A DNA stretch of 64,000 nt from NCBI GenBank assembly GCA_965204215.1, contig CBDBDZ010000012.1:1-64000 (forward strand). The letters run 5' to 3'. Each line of letters starts with the position of its first letter. The first letter of the stretch is position 1. The notes under the pieces were generated by a model that worked only from the letters and a program-made list of their open reading frames with translations, ran no database searches and was not told where the DNA came from. The DNA is from CBDBDZ01 sp965204215. GTDB taxonomy: Bacteria; Pseudomonadota; Gammaproteobacteria; Pseudomonadales; GM7GCV1. Both the position numbers and the translations under genes were made by a program. Positions 46,874 to 56,392 of the stretch are shown here, in pieces.

Positions 46874-47669
46874 AACCACGATAACTATACTATTAGTACT
46901 TATGCTGAATACCACACTAAATGCAGCCCCTGAAGCCTGGGATATCTGGGATGAATCGGATGAAGAAAGTACAGAAATGATTGATCACCAAACCTATGCC
47001 GAAATATTACAGCGTTATTTAAATAACGAACATGAAAGTGGAATTAACCGCTTTGCCTATAAAAAGGTGAGTCCTGAAGACAAAGACAAACTCAATAACT
47101 ACATAGCCGAATTGACTGCTATTGATATTCGAGAATACAACAAAGACGAACAAATGGCATATTGGATTAATTTGTACAATGCACTGACCATTGAAGTTAT
47201 TTTGAGAAAGAAACCATTATTTTCAATTTTAACAACTGGCAACGGATTATTATCGAAAGGTCCCTGGGATGATGTAGTAGCTACGATTGACGATGTAGAA
47301 CTTACCTTAAACGATATTGAACACCGAATTTTAAGACCCATTTGGAATGACTACAGAATTCACTTTGCTGTAAATTGCGCCAGCATAGGTTGCCCTAATT
47401 TACAAGGCGTTCCATTTCTTGCCAAAACACTAGAAACACAACTGGAACAAGGGGCAAACGATTATTTAAACCACCCTAGAGGGCTTAAATTTAAAGGTGA
47501 TAAACTGCATTTATCCGAAATTTTTAATTGGTATGCCGAAGATTTTGGTAACAATCAGACTGAAATTTTAGCAACACTGGCCAAATATGTGGATGAAATG
47601 ACGGCTGAAAAACTTCGCAGCTACAAAGGCAAAATAAGTTATAGCTATGACTGGGGATTAAATAAATAA
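46860..47669 (+). CDS. Exported DUF547 protein
   Basis: 269 residues with a signal peptide (MIKTTITILLVLMLNTTLNAA). DUF547 motifs: QMAYWINLYNALTIEVIL, the central LNDIEHRILRPIWNDYRIHFAVNCASIGCPNL and a WYAEDFG block near the C-terminus. The invariant CASIGCPNL segment, with Cys and an HFAVNC lead, suggests a catalytic role by analogy to papain-like folds, but the function of this family in bacteria is not established. It overlaps the CNNM gene by 14 nt and is 9 bp upstream of the decarboxylase gene. Confidence 0.9.
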   Translation: MKMIKTTITILLVLMLNTTLNAAPEAWDIWDESDEESTEMIDHQTYAEILQRYLNNEHESGINRFAYKKVSPEDKDKLNNYIAELTAIDIREYNKDEQMAYWINLYNALTIEVILRKKPLFSILTTGNGLLSKGPWDDVVATIDDVELTLNDIEHRILRPIWNDYRIHFAVNCASIGCPNLQGVPFLAKTLETQLEQGANDYLNHPRGLKFKGDKLHLSEIFNWYAEDFGNNQTEILATLAKYVDEMTAEKLRSYKGKISYSYDWGLNK

Positions 47670-47677
47670 AACTATAA

Positions 47678-49090
47678 ATGAACACCGAAGAATTTAGACG
47701 CGCAGGGCATCAATTAATTGACTGGGTAGCCGATTATAAAAACAGTGTAAAAAGCAAACCTGTTCGCGCTCAAATTAATCCTGGCGATGTCAAACGCAGC
47801 TTTGACAACAAGCCACCATCAAACACTTGCGATTTTGAAACGCTTTTGAATGAACTGGAACATAAAATTATACCTGCCATTACACAGGTTCAACACCCCA
47901 TGTATTACGGTTGGTTTCCATCTAACGCTTCACTAAGTTCAATACTTGGTGATATTGCGTCTTCTGGACTGTCTACTCTGGGAATTACCTGGGAAAGTTG
48001 TCCAGCACTTACCGAAACCGAAGAAGTCGTTTGCGATTGGATGCGCCAACTGGTCGGTCTATCAAACCAATGGCATGGTGTCATACAAGATACTGCATCT
48101 ACTGCTACTACAGTTTGTTTATTATCCGCAAGAGAACGTGCTACCAACTATGCTCAAAATCAAGGCGGAATAGGCAGCTATCCCTCACCACTAACTGTCT
48201 ATTGTACTGCAGAGGCGCATTCTTCTGTGGTAAAAGCAGCACTGCTTGCAGGTTACGGTAAATCCAATATCAGAGTTATAGCAGTTGAGTCAACGCGCCG
48301 CACTATGCAACCAGAACAATTACAAAGCCAATTAGAAGAAGATATCAACAATGGCTTCCAACCCGCTGCTATTATTGCCACCTCTGGCACCACTGGGGTA
48401 ACGGCATTTGATCCCTTAGAACCCATTGCACAAATTGCCAACCAGCACAGTTGCTGGTTGCACGTTGATGCAGCAATGGGTGGCTCTGCCATGTTATTAC
48501 CCGAGTGCCGACATTTATGGCAAGGTATAGAACGAGCCGATTCGCTGTGTTGGAACCCGCATAAATGGATGGGTACCATTTTAGATTGTTCGCTGATGTA
48601 CGTTAAAGACCCAGAACATTTAATTCGGGTAATGTCTACCAACCCTAGCTATTTGCGTTCGAAAAGTGATGGAGAAGTCACTCAATATCGCGATTGGGGT
48701 ATTCCTCTGGGTAGACGGTTTCGTTCATTAAAGATTTTATTTCAATTGCGTTTAGATGGTGTTGAATCTATTCAACAGCGACTGCGTAAAGATATAAGCA
48801 ATGCTAAATGGCTATCTCAACAAATTGAACAACATCCAGACTGGTATCTTGTTGCACCAACCACTCTGCAAACGGTTTGTATCAGGCACCAACCCGCCAA
48901 TATCAGCGATGATGAAGTTGATAAACGCACACTGCAATGGTTAGAAAAAATCAACGCATCAGGCCTTGCTTTTATGAGCCCTTCGCAAATGGAAAAGCGT
49001 TGGTATGTCAGAGTGTCAATTGGATCGCAAAGTACCACATTGCAGCATGTAGAACAACTGTGGGCAATACTGCAAAAGGCAGTTAATTAA
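47678..49090 (+). CDS. PLP-dependent aromatic L-amino acid decarboxylase (group II)
   Basis: 470 residues. The PLP lysine is in NPHKWMG. Group II landmarks: HPMYYGWFPSNASLSSILGDI, TWESCPALTETEEVV, the TASTATTVCLLSARERA cofactor loop, CTAEAHSSVVKAALLAGYG, ATSGTTGVTAFDP and HVDAAMGGSAMLLPECR. The sequence fits the DOPA/tyrosine/tryptophan decarboxylase type. The substrate, and whether the product is a trace amine, are not determinable. It closes a three-gene run with CNNM and DUF547 and ends 3 bp from the cytochrome peroxidase remnant on the other strand. Confidence 0.92.
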   Translation: MNTEEFRRAGHQLIDWVADYKNSVKSKPVRAQINPGDVKRSFDNKPPSNTCDFETLLNELEHKIIPAITQVQHPMYYGWFPSNASLSSILGDIASSGLSTLGITWESCPALTETEEVVCDWMRQLVGLSNQWHGVIQDTASTATTVCLLSARERATNYAQNQGGIGSYPSPLTVYCTAEAHSSVVKAALLAGYGKSNIRVIAVESTRRTMQPEQLQSQLEEDINNGFQPAAIIATSGTTGVTAFDPLEPIAQIANQHSCWLHVDAAMGGSAMLLPECRHLWQGIERADSLCWNPHKWMGTILDCSLMYVKDPEHLIRVMSTNPSYLRSKSDGEVTQYRDWGIPLGRRFRSLKILFQLRLDGVESIQQRLRKDISNAKWLSQQIEQHPDWYLVAPTTLQTVCIRHQPANISDDEVDKRTLQWLEKINASGLAFMSPSQMEKRWYVRVSIGSQSTTLQHVEQLWAILQKAVN

Positions 49091-49093
49091 CGA

Positions 49094-49353
49094 TTAATTA
49101 ATATCGCCTATAGGTGCAGCAAAAGCATCTTCCACTAATTGATTGACATGAGAACTGGTTAAACTTTGCATAAATGCCACCAAAGCTAACACCTCATCAT
49201 CGGCTAATTCCAGGGGTCTGATTAACGAACTAAGCAAATCATTTTTTGCTCCGCCTTTATTGTAGAATTGAACTACCTGTTGCAGTGTGAGCATTGAACC
49301 ATTGTGCATATAAGGCGCACTTAGTGCTACATTGCGTAAACTCGGTGAGGAAA
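49094..49353 (-). pseudogene. C-terminal remnant of a di-heme cytochrome c peroxidase
   Basis: About 86 residues remain: SPSLRNVALSAPYMHNGSMLTLQQVVQFYNKGG..., which is the C-terminal heme domain of MauG/CcpA-type peroxidases; the Met in APYMHNGSM is the distal ligand position. The N-terminal heme domains are absent. At 49353 the coding sequence runs into the end of an IS3-family element, and the in-frame ATG at 49363 belongs to that element. The other half is not found on the far side of the insertion, so a deletion or rearrangement occurred. Not expected to be functional. Confidence 0.85.
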
Positions 49354-49400
49354 TGGACCCCATTTTTCAGACAGTGGCTTAAGAAATATTTTGGACAGGC

Positions 49401-50234
49401 TTATGCTGCTTTAGGCAGCGTTAAATTGGCATAATAAATCTGATCGGGAGTTTGTCTCCCCTTCAAATTTTGATGCCGTCTGTCTTCGTTAAAGAAACGA
49501 AAATACTCATCAATACCAGCTCGTACTTCAGGGACTGTGTCGTAGGCTTTTAAATAGATATTTTCATATTTAAGGCTACGCCACAATCGCTCAATAAATA
49601 CATTATCAAGCCAACGACCTCGACCATCCATACTAATTTCAATGTTATTATCAATGAGTACAGAAGTAAAGGCGTCACTGGTAAATTGTGAACCTTGGTC
49701 AGTATTGAATATATCAGGTTTACCATAGCGTTGTATAGCCTCTTTAAGAGCTTCAATACAAAAAGCAGTATCCATTGTGTTAGATAATCGCCATGACAGT
49801 ACCTTACGACTGAACCAGTCAATAACAGCCACTAAATACACAAAACCTTTAGCCATTGGAATATAGGTTATATCGGTTGCCCATACTTGATTAGAACGGT
49901 TGATATTCAACCCTCTCAAACGATAAGGATAGATGCGATGAGCCTTATTGGATATCGTGGTTTTCTTCTTAAGAAAGATGGCTATAATGCCCATGACAAG
50001 CATCAATCGCTGTACTTTCTTTCGATTGATGAAGATATCTTCGGTCTCTAATTGGTCACGAATACGGCGGCTGCCATAGAAAGGAAGCTTCATATGGATA
50101 GCATCAATACGCCTCATCAAATCGACATCACTATCACTGAGAGGTTTAGGCTGATAATAAAAAGTAGAGCGGTTGACTGATAGTAACTCGCATTGTTTTG
50201 ACACCGCTAATGTGGGATGATTCATATCAATCAT
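49401..50234 (-). CDS. IS3-family transposase OrfB
   Basis: 277 residues. HTH-like region SKQCELLSVNRSTFYYQP, then the rve DDE core: D121 (VWATDITYIP), D179 (FNTDQGSQFTS) and E215 (DNVFIERLWRSLKYE), with IDEYFRFFNEDRRHQNL and TPDQIYYA near the C-terminus. It overlaps orfA by ATGA, fitting programmed -1 frameshifting to produce the OrfAB fusion in this family. The frame is complete. Confidence 0.95.
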   Translation of the reverse strand: MIDMNHPTLAVSKQCELLSVNRSTFYYQPKPLSDSDVDLMRRIDAIHMKLPFYGSRRIRDQLETEDIFINRKKVQRLMLVMGIIAIFLKKKTTISNKAHRIYPYRLRGLNINRSNQVWATDITYIPMAKGFVYLVAVIDWFSRKVLSWRLSNTMDTAFCIEALKEAIQRYGKPDIFNTDQGSQFTSDAFTSVLIDNNIEISMDGRGRWLDNVFIERLWRSLKYENIYLKAYDTVPEVRAGIDEYFRFFNEDRRHQNLKGRQTPDQIYYANLTLPKAA

Positions 50235-50530
50235 CTCCTTGCGCAGGGGGCTTGAATCCTGTCTAGCCCGCGTTCTAAAAAATCGCGTTCCATCGTTAAT
50301 TGACCAATTTTGGAATGCAATTGGTCAATCTGTTTGACATCAGATTTAGACACACTACTGCGTTCAAATAATGATGAGGCTTGTTCCATTAATTGCTGGC
50401 GCCATTGATGAATTTGGGTTTGATGTAAGCCAAATTGTTGCGACAGCTCGGCTAAGGTGTTATCACCTCTTGCCGCGGTTAAAGCAACTTTAGCTTTAAA
50501 GGATGGTGAATGGTTTCTTCGTTTTGTCAT
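50231..50530 (-). CDS. IS3-family transposase OrfA
   Basis: 99 residues from ATG 50530 (MTKRRNHSPSFKAKVALTA); a TTG further upstream is less likely. Helix-turn-helix with SFKAKVALTAARGDNTLAEL...FGLHQTQIHQWRQQL, then a leucine-rich coiled coil (IGQLTMERDFLERGL) for contact with OrfB. Typical IS3 OrfA that recognises the ends. Confidence 0.94.
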   Translation of the reverse strand: MTKRRNHSPSFKAKVALTAARGDNTLAELSQQFGLHQTQIHQWRQQLMEQASSLFERSSVSKSDVKQIDQLHSKIGQLTMERDFLERGLDRIQAPCARR

Positions 50531-50614
50531 AATAATATGCTTCAAATAATAGTAGGTTTATTGTCGCAAAATATTTCTTAAATTTCAAAAATCCTGTCTA
50601 ACCGATGGGGTCCA

Positions 50615-51548
50615 CTTCTGTCTCAGGATTAGCTTTTAGATTACTGTTATCTCTATCAACCATCAACTCTCCGAAAGGGAATGGAGCGGTACAATTTATA
50701 ATATTTAGCACTAACACTCTGCTCTTACCCATTGATTTAAACACATGAATCCTAGCTGTTAATTTAGTTTCACCAACGAAAGGAAAATTACTATTTACTT
50801 GGTGAATTGAACTATTAGCCTGATTTTTAATGATTTCATCATAAGGTCGAGTTATACCTCTATTAGCACCTTCAGACATAAGAGCCCTAGCAATAATCCA
50901 GCCATCTTCACTATCGATATGTTGTCTTAATTTTATTAAAACGGTATCCTCATCCGCAATATAGCCGCTTTCTCCACGATTTATTATACTATCTAAGTCG
51001 TAGTTAAAAGCACCTGAAAAAATAGCGTTAGATAAATCAGTTGATGCCGCATAATAAAAACCGCACATTCAACTCATAATAGCAAAAGGGTCATCCTTAA
51101 TCTTAATACAGACTAAATTAGACTGCAGCCCCCTACCTAATTTGTAGCTGTACTTGGGTATTAGCCATGAATTACCTTCTCGATAGTCAGCTCTTACCTC
51201 ACAAATAGTAGAGCTAGATATATTGCGCTTTTTACTTGTCTTTACTTTACCTGCATAAATACCTGTACAACAACCTTGATGCCATATAGAACCAATTGAT
51301 ATTAATGGCAACTGACCAACTCCTATTCTAATAACTTTACTCTTTTCACTGTCCACTATGTCTAACATCATTAAATCAGAACGATCCATTCCTAAAAAAT
51401 CAGCACCTTCAATAAATGGGCTAATATGAACCTGAAAAAGTAATTCATCAGAAATATTTGGATTTTGCTCAATCGCCCCTAACCAATCTACTCTCCAATA
51501 TCTATCATCTTGTGGAAATTCACTAATTTGGGGTATGTCTTTATACAC
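50615..51548 (-). pseudogene. Broken gene of unknown family: in-frame TGA and 3' truncation by IS3
   Basis: Two frames of 159 (GTG 51548, with GGTGA 6 nt upstream) and about 150 residues lie in the same reading frame, separated only by a TGA at 51069-51071 followed directly by ATG. I read them as one gene split by a nonsense codon. The first part has QDDRYWRVDWLGAIEQ and WHQGCCTGIYAGK; the second has CGFYYAASTDLSNAIFSGAF, GANRGITRPYDE and NSNFPFVGETKL. That second block faintly recalls a family of large uncharacterised proteins of mobile regions, but I cannot name it. The last six codons before the stop at 50598 come from the IS3 end, so the C-terminus is missing. Confidence 0.55.
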
Positions 51549-51620
51549 TTCAAATCACCAGTAGCATTTATCCTTGTGAAGTAGTGTTTATCATTGTTAA
51601 TTAGGAATTAGTGTTGTAAT

Positions 51621-52613
51621 TCACAGCGATTCTCCATGCACTTGTTTATCGGCATGATATGAAGAACGTACTAATGGACCACTGGCAACATGTTTAAAGC
51701 CTATATTGTATGCATAATCACTGTATTCGGCGAATTCATCGGGGTGTACATATCGCTCAACTGGCAAATGATCACGCGAAGGTTGCAGATATTGCCCGAT
51801 AGTCAACATTTCAATATCATACTCACGCATGGTTTTCAACACTGTTAACAATTGCTGCCTGGTTTCTCCCAAGCCTACCATTAACCCTGACTTTGATAAC
51901 ACATGAGGGTTTAATGCTTTGTACTTTTTAAGTAGTTCCAATGACCATTGATAATTTGCTCCAGGTCTTGCCAATCGATACAATTCCGGTACTGTTTCCA
52001 AATTGTGATTAAATACATCAGGGGGAGTTTCTGTAAGAATGTTTAGTGCTACATCCATTCTTCCACGAAAATCAGGCGTTAATATCTCCACTTTGATATC
52101 TGGGTTTTGCATCCGCGTTTCTTTGATACATTGAGCGAAGTGAGCGGCTCCACCATCGCGCAAATCATCTCTATCCACTGAGGTAATGACTACGTAGTCA
52201 AGATTTAACGCTGCTATCGCATTCGCCAAATTTAAAGGTTCATTGCTGTCTATCGGATTGGGCTTACCATGCCCTACATCACAAAACGGGCAACGTCTGG
52301 TACAAATATCGCCCATAATCATAAAGGTTGCAGTCCCGCCGCTAAAACACTCATTTAAATTCGGGCAATTAGCTTCCTCGCAAACTGTCGCTAAACCATA
52401 AGTTCTAAGCGTTTGTTTAACTTCTTTAACTTCTTTGGATATACCAGCCTTCACTCTTATCCATGGCGGTTTACGTTGAATATTGCCAGTATCTTCTGCT
52501 TTTAACGGTATAAGTTCAACTTTGTCTGCATCACGCAATTTCACACCCTGCGGTCTTCTTCCCTTATTGCGAGCGAGCTTTCGGGCTGATATATTAATTT
52601 GGTATTCACTCAT
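51621..52613 (-). CDS. lipA: Lipoyl synthase
   Basis: 330 residues. Radical SAM enzyme that inserts two sulfurs into octanoyl groups on lipoyl domains, such as those of aceF in this window. Both cluster motifs are present: the auxiliary CEEANCPNLNEC and the radical SAM CTRRCPFCDVGHG. The C-terminal SGPLVRSSYHAD supplies the serine ligand. Length is normal. ATG 52613 is 10 bp downstream of the guaA stop, though the two jobs are unrelated. Not adjacent to lipB here. Confidence 0.95.
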   Translation of the reverse strand: MSEYQINISARKLARNKGRRPQGVKLRDADKVELIPLKAEDTGNIQRKPPWIRVKAGISKEVKEVKQTLRTYGLATVCEEANCPNLNECFSGGTATFMIMGDICTRRCPFCDVGHGKPNPIDSNEPLNLANAIAALNLDYVVITSVDRDDLRDGGAAHFAQCIKETRMQNPDIKVEILTPDFRGRMDVALNILTETPPDVFNHNLETVPELYRLARPGANYQWSLELLKKYKALNPHVLSKSGLMVGLGETRQQLLTVLKTMREYDIEMLTIGQYLQPSRDHLPVERYVHPDEFAEYSDYAYNIGFKHVASGPLVRSSYHADKQVHGESL

Positions 52614-52622
52614 AATACAGTT

Positions 52623-54185
52623 CTATTCCCATTCAATGGTTGCTGGTGGTTTACTGGATATGTCATAAGTTACACGGGATATTCCAGAAATGGAATTTAG
52701 AATTTGATTAGACACTTTTTCCAGTAGATCATAAGGCAGGTGCGCCCAGCGAGCGGTCATGAAATCGATAGTTTCCACAGCTCTAAGAGCGACCACATAT
52801 TCATAGCGTCTGCTATCTCCTACTACACCCACCGATTTAACTGGTAAAAAGACTGTAAATGCTTGACTGACTTTATCATACCAGCCTGATTCAATTAAAG
52901 CATCTATAAAAATAGCGTCAGCCTCACGTAATATATCGGCATATTCCTGTTTGATTGCACCAAGTATACGCACTCCCAGGCCTGGTCCAGGAAAAGGGTG
53001 TCGATACAGCATAGTTTCAGATAAACCTAACTGAACTCCTATTTTGCGAACTTCATCTTTAAATAAATTGCGCAGCGGTTCTACGAGCCTTAAGGTCATA
53101 TTTTCAGGTAAGCCCCCTACATTATGGTGCGATTTAATTACGTGAGCATGGCCTGTATCGCTACCAGCTGATTCAATAACATCAGGGTAAATAGTCCCCT
53201 GCCCTAACCATTTCACATTATCAAGTTTCGCGGCTTCTTCATCAAAAACTTCAATGAAAGTATTGCCAATAATTTTACGCTTTTGCTCAGGGTCGGTTTC
53301 ACTTGCCAGTGCGCTTAGAAAGCGTTGTTGTGCCTTGATTCTAATGACATTAAGTCCTGAGTGATTCGCAAACATTTGCATGACCTGGTCGCCTTCATCT
53401 TTACGCAGCAGACCGTTGTCGATAAATATACAAGTTAAGTTTGAGCCAATAGCTCTGTGTAGCAGCATTGCCGTAACTGAGGAGTCAACACCTCCACTTA
53501 AGCCTAACGTCACACTATCAGTGCCAACTTGATTGCGGATACTTTCAATGCTCTCTTCAATAATTTTGTCCATCCTCCACTGCCCACTACAGCCGCACAG
53601 TGAAATAGCAAAGTGCTTAAGTATATCTGACCCCCCTTGAGTATGGGTTACCTCTGGATGAAATTGAATGCCAAAAACAGGTCTGCTTTTGTGTTGAATA
53701 GCTGCAATTGGGCAATCTTTTGTCGTTGCTACCACTTCAAAGTCGTCACCAATAGTTTTAACTTTATCACCGTGGCTCATCCATACATCAATGGCTGATT
53801 GTTGTGCATCAATTAGCGGTTGAAACAATCTGGCATTGGATTGAATACTGACTTCTGCGTGACCAAATTCACTGATACTGGATTGCTGCACCGACCCTCC
53901 ATACTGTTGTGCCATCGCCTGCATACCGTAACAAATACCTAAAACAGGAATGTCCAGGTCTATCAAACCGTCAACTATCTTGGGTACGTTATTGCCTGTA
54001 GTCGACTCGGGTCCGCCTGATAGAATGATACCTTTTGGCTGACGCGCAATAATTTGTTCTAAAGTTGTACGCCAGCTTAAAATTTCACTATATACTCCTT
54101 GTTCGCGAATTCGACGTGCAATTAATTGAGTATATTGTGAACCAAAATCAATAATTAATAATTTTTCTTGTTGTATGGATTGCAA
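52623..54185 (-). CDS. guaA: GMP synthase (glutamine-hydrolysing)
   Basis: 520 residues. N-terminal glutamine amidotransferase with Cys in GICYGMQAMAQQYGG and FGIQFHPEVTHTQGG; ATP pyrophosphatase with LSGGVDSSVTAMLLH; C-terminal dimerisation domain ending TYDISSKPPATIEWE. It converts XMP to GMP. The start is TTG 54185 (QSIQQEKLLIIDFGSQ), with AGG 9 nt upstream; there is no nearby ATG. It lies 2 bp after guaB, an operon known throughout gammaproteobacteria. Confidence 0.96.
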   Translation of the reverse strand: MQSIQQEKLLIIDFGSQYTQLIARRIREQGVYSEILSWRTTLEQIIARQPKGIILSGGPESTTGNNVPKIVDGLIDLDIPVLGICYGMQAMAQQYGGSVQQSSISEFGHAEVSIQSNARLFQPLIDAQQSAIDVWMSHGDKVKTIGDDFEVVATTKDCPIAAIQHKSRPVFGIQFHPEVTHTQGGSDILKHFAISLCGCSGQWRMDKIIEESIESIRNQVGTDSVTLGLSGGVDSSVTAMLLHRAIGSNLTCIFIDNGLLRKDEGDQVMQMFANHSGLNVIRIKAQQRFLSALASETDPEQKRKIIGNTFIEVFDEEAAKLDNVKWLGQGTIYPDVIESAGSDTGHAHVIKSHHNVGGLPENMTLRLVEPLRNLFKDEVRKIGVQLGLSETMLYRHPFPGPGLGVRILGAIKQEYADILREADAIFIDALIESGWYDKVSQAFTVFLPVKSVGVVGDSRRYEYVVALRAVETIDFMTARWAHLPYDLLEKVSNQILNSISGISRVTYDISSKPPATIEWE

Positions 54186-54187
54186 TC

Positions 54188-55660
54188 TTATTGCCTGCCA
54201 GGATAATTAGGAGATTCTTTGGTGATAGTAACATCGTGCACATGACTTTCATTAATGCCTGCATTACTGACTCGAACAAATTGAGTGTTTTCCTGCATGT
54301 CTTTAATATTAGTGCAACCTGTATAGCCCATAGAAGAGCGCAAACCACCAATCATTTGATGCATAACGGTAGATACAGGGCCTTTATAGGGTACTCTGCC
54401 TTCGATACCTTCTGGCACCAATTTATCTGCGCCTTTGCTTGGGTCTTGAAAATAGCGATCGCTAGAACCTTGAGTTTGACTCATTGCACCAATAGAACCC
54501 ATACCTCGATAAGATTTGTAACTGCGTCCCTGGTAAATTTCCAATTCACCTGGTGCCTCGTCCGTTCCTGCAAAAACGGAACCTATCATAACCGTATCAG
54601 CGCCCGCTGCTATAGCTTTGGACATATCGCCTGAATAACGAATGCCTCCATCAGCAATCACAGTAACGCCACTCCCTTTCAGAGCTTCTGCAATATTAAC
54701 AATCGCTGTAATTTGAGGCACACCAACACCAGCGACAATACGAGTGGTACAAATTGAACCAGGACCAATGCCAACTTTAACGGCGTCAGCTCCTGCATCT
54801 TTTAGTGCCAATGCCGCAGCAGCAGTGGCTATGTTGCCACCAATAACTTGAATATGTGGGTAATGCTGCTTAATCCATTTTACGTGATTTAATACATTTT
54901 GAGAATGTCCATGTGAGGTATCAACAACCAGCACATCGACATTGGCTTTAACCAAGGCTTCTACTCGTTCATTAGTATCCGCACTGGTACCGACACTAGC
55001 ACCAGCAATAAGTTGTCCACTACTATCTTTGGCTGCGTTAGGGTAGCGTTTAGCCTTATCAAAATCTTTGACGGTTATTAATCCGACCAGATCATCGGCG
55101 TCGTTTACTATTAATATTTTTTCGATACGATGTTTATGAAGCAGCCCTAAAATGGTTTCAGAACTTGCCCCTTCTTTAACTGTGATTAATTTATCTCTAG
55201 GAGTCATTACCGAGCTTACCTGTCCATCCAGGTTAGTTTCAAAGCGCACATCACGGTTGGTAACAATACCAGAGAGTCTACCATTAGTTAATACAGGAAC
55301 GCCTGATATATTATGATTGCGGGTGACTTCCAGCAACTCTTTAATGGTTGACGATGCATCAATGGTAATGGGGTCTCGCACCATCCCTGCTTCAAACCGT
55401 TTTACTTTTCGCACGTGATAAACCTGCTTTTCAATACTCATAGACTTATGTATGATTCCAAGCCCACCTTCTTGTCCCATGGCGATTGCCATTCGCGATT
55501 CAGTAACAGAATCCATCGCTGCGGAGATAAGTGGAATATTAAGGATCAGGTCGCGAGTTAAACGTGTCGATATATCGACATCACGCGGCATAATATCAGA
55601 ATGATTAGGAACTAAAAGCACATCGTCAAAGGTCAATGCTTCTTCAATAATTTTTAGCAT
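54188..55660 (-). CDS. guaB: IMP dehydrogenase
   Basis: 490 residues. It oxidises IMP to XMP, the rate-limiting step of guanine synthesis. Catalytic Cys in GIGPGSICTTRIVAGVG; VIADGGIRYSGD and YRGMGSIGAM for substrate; two CBS domains inserted at about 95-205 (IKELLEVTRNHNISGVPVL, GLLHKHRIEKILIVND). ATG 55660. First gene of guaBA; the upstream gap holds a -10 box and a family C repeat. Confidence 0.97.
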   Translation of the reverse strand: MLKIIEEALTFDDVLLVPNHSDIMPRDVDISTRLTRDLILNIPLISAAMDSVTESRMAIAMGQEGGLGIIHKSMSIEKQVYHVRKVKRFEAGMVRDPITIDASSTIKELLEVTRNHNISGVPVLTNGRLSGIVTNRDVRFETNLDGQVSSVMTPRDKLITVKEGASSETILGLLHKHRIEKILIVNDADDLVGLITVKDFDKAKRYPNAAKDSSGQLIAGASVGTSADTNERVEALVKANVDVLVVDTSHGHSQNVLNHVKWIKQHYPHIQVIGGNIATAAAALALKDAGADAVKVGIGPGSICTTRIVAGVGVPQITAIVNIAEALKGSGVTVIADGGIRYSGDMSKAIAAGADTVMIGSVFAGTDEAPGELEIYQGRSYKSYRGMGSIGAMSQTQGSSDRYFQDPSKGADKLVPEGIEGRVPYKGPVSTVMHQMIGGLRSSMGYTGCTNIKDMQENTQFVRVSNAGINESHVHDVTITKESPNYPGRQ

Positions 55661-55702
55661 GAGGGATAAGCGCCTATTTCACGAAAATTAAATAAGCAAG
55701 TC

Positions 55703-55708
55703 ATTATA
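55703..55708 (-). promoter_or_regulatory. -10 box of guaBA
   Basis: TATAAT on the minus strand, 42 bp before the guaB ATG. The -35 is not near consensus. No PurR-type operator was recognised. Confidence 0.35.
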
Positions 55709-55758
55709 GTTAATCTCGTTTTTAAATACCACTAAAAGACTTTTTCTCAATAATAAAA

Positions 55759-55851
55759 CAAACCCGAATTGCGTATTAGGCACCTGTTACATTTTTTTTG
55801 CGCGAGCCGTTGTTACTATTGCCATTTTTATTTTCGTTACAATTTCCAATG
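55759..55851 (-). repeat. Dispersed repeat family C, copy 3 (diverged)
   Basis: On the minus strand: GGAAATTGTAACGAAAAT, AAAATGGCAATAGTAAC and ACGGCTCGCGCAAAAAA match family C at 37100-37160. The end at 55759 (AAACCCGAATTGCGTATTAG on the plus strand) matches the family's terminal sequence. It lies between guaB and comEA. The remainder of 55661-56008 holds only the promoters listed. Confidence 0.6.
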
Positions 55852-55886
55852 TATCGAGATAAATTTGACTAATTTTATTATTTTGC

Positions 55887-55914
55887 TTGACAAACAACAC
55901 ATCAAAGTTAGTAT
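55887..55914 (+). promoter_or_regulatory. Sigma-70 promoter of the ComEA-like gene
   Basis: Consensus -35 TTGACA (55887-55892), 16-bp spacer, -10 TAGTAT (55909-55914). The leader is about 90 nt. GGAG lies at 55998-56001, 7 nt before the ATG. Confidence 0.7.
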
Positions 55915-56008
55915 GGCGAGTGTATAGGGTAACTTATACGTTCTTTTATATTTATAATGTTATTTAAATATTATTTTAATGTCACGGTAATTTCTATGGA
56001 GAAAATTT

Positions 56009-56377
56009 ATGAATACCACTTTTTCAAACCTTTCTAAACCTCAACTGGTTGCTGCTTGCTCACGTATTGTTGCGCCTTGCGCTGTATCATTGTTAATGTC
56101 TTTGCCATTAATTTCAGCGGCTCAAGAAACCTCTATTGATAATGAGCCACCAAATAGCTCGCAACACATTGAACAAGTTGATATCAATAGTGCCAGCGCC
56201 ATTGAACTCGCGAAGAAGCTTAAAGGCATCGGTAGTGTTAAGGCAAAAGCTATTGTGGATTATCGCCAAACCAATGGCTTGTTCCGTTCAATTGAAGATT
56301 TAATTAATGTTAAGGGCATTAGCTCAAAAACAATTGCTAACAATTATTCTGTTTTGAAGGCTTTGACTGCCGACTGA
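56009..56377 (+). CDS. Exported ComEA-like helix-hairpin-helix protein
   Basis: 122 residues. Signal peptide to about residue 39 (LLMSLPLISAAQE), then QVDINSASAIELAKKLKGIGSVKAKAIVDYR and FRSIEDLINVKGISSKTI, the tandem helix-hairpin-helix of the ComEA C-terminal domain. It binds double-stranded DNA without sequence preference; in naturally competent gammaproteobacteria a short periplasmic ComEA pulls DNA across the outer membrane. Good Shine-Dalgarno and a strong promoter. It stands alone, with a clear terminator after it. Confidence 0.88.
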   Translation: MNTTFSNLSKPQLVAACSRIVAPCAVSLLMSLPLISAAQETSIDNEPPNSSQHIEQVDINSASAIELAKKLKGIGSVKAKAIVDYRQTNGLFRSIEDLINVKGISSKTIANNYSVLKALTAD

Positions 56378-56392
56378 TTGTTTACTTCCAGT

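Larger units (their letters stand above)
49354..50614 (-). mobile_element. IS3-family insertion sequence
   Basis: About 1,261 bp. The ends begin TGGACCCCAT on both sides (49354-49363 and, reversed, 50605-50614), followed by further inverted similarity (AGACAG, AAGAAATATTTTG). It contains the two overlapping transposase frames. Flanking bases are GGTGAGGAAA on the left and CTTCTGTCTC on the right, so there is no 3-bp target duplication. The element looks intact; the lack of duplication suggests that an adjacent deletion or recombination between copies took place after insertion. Confidence 0.88.
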
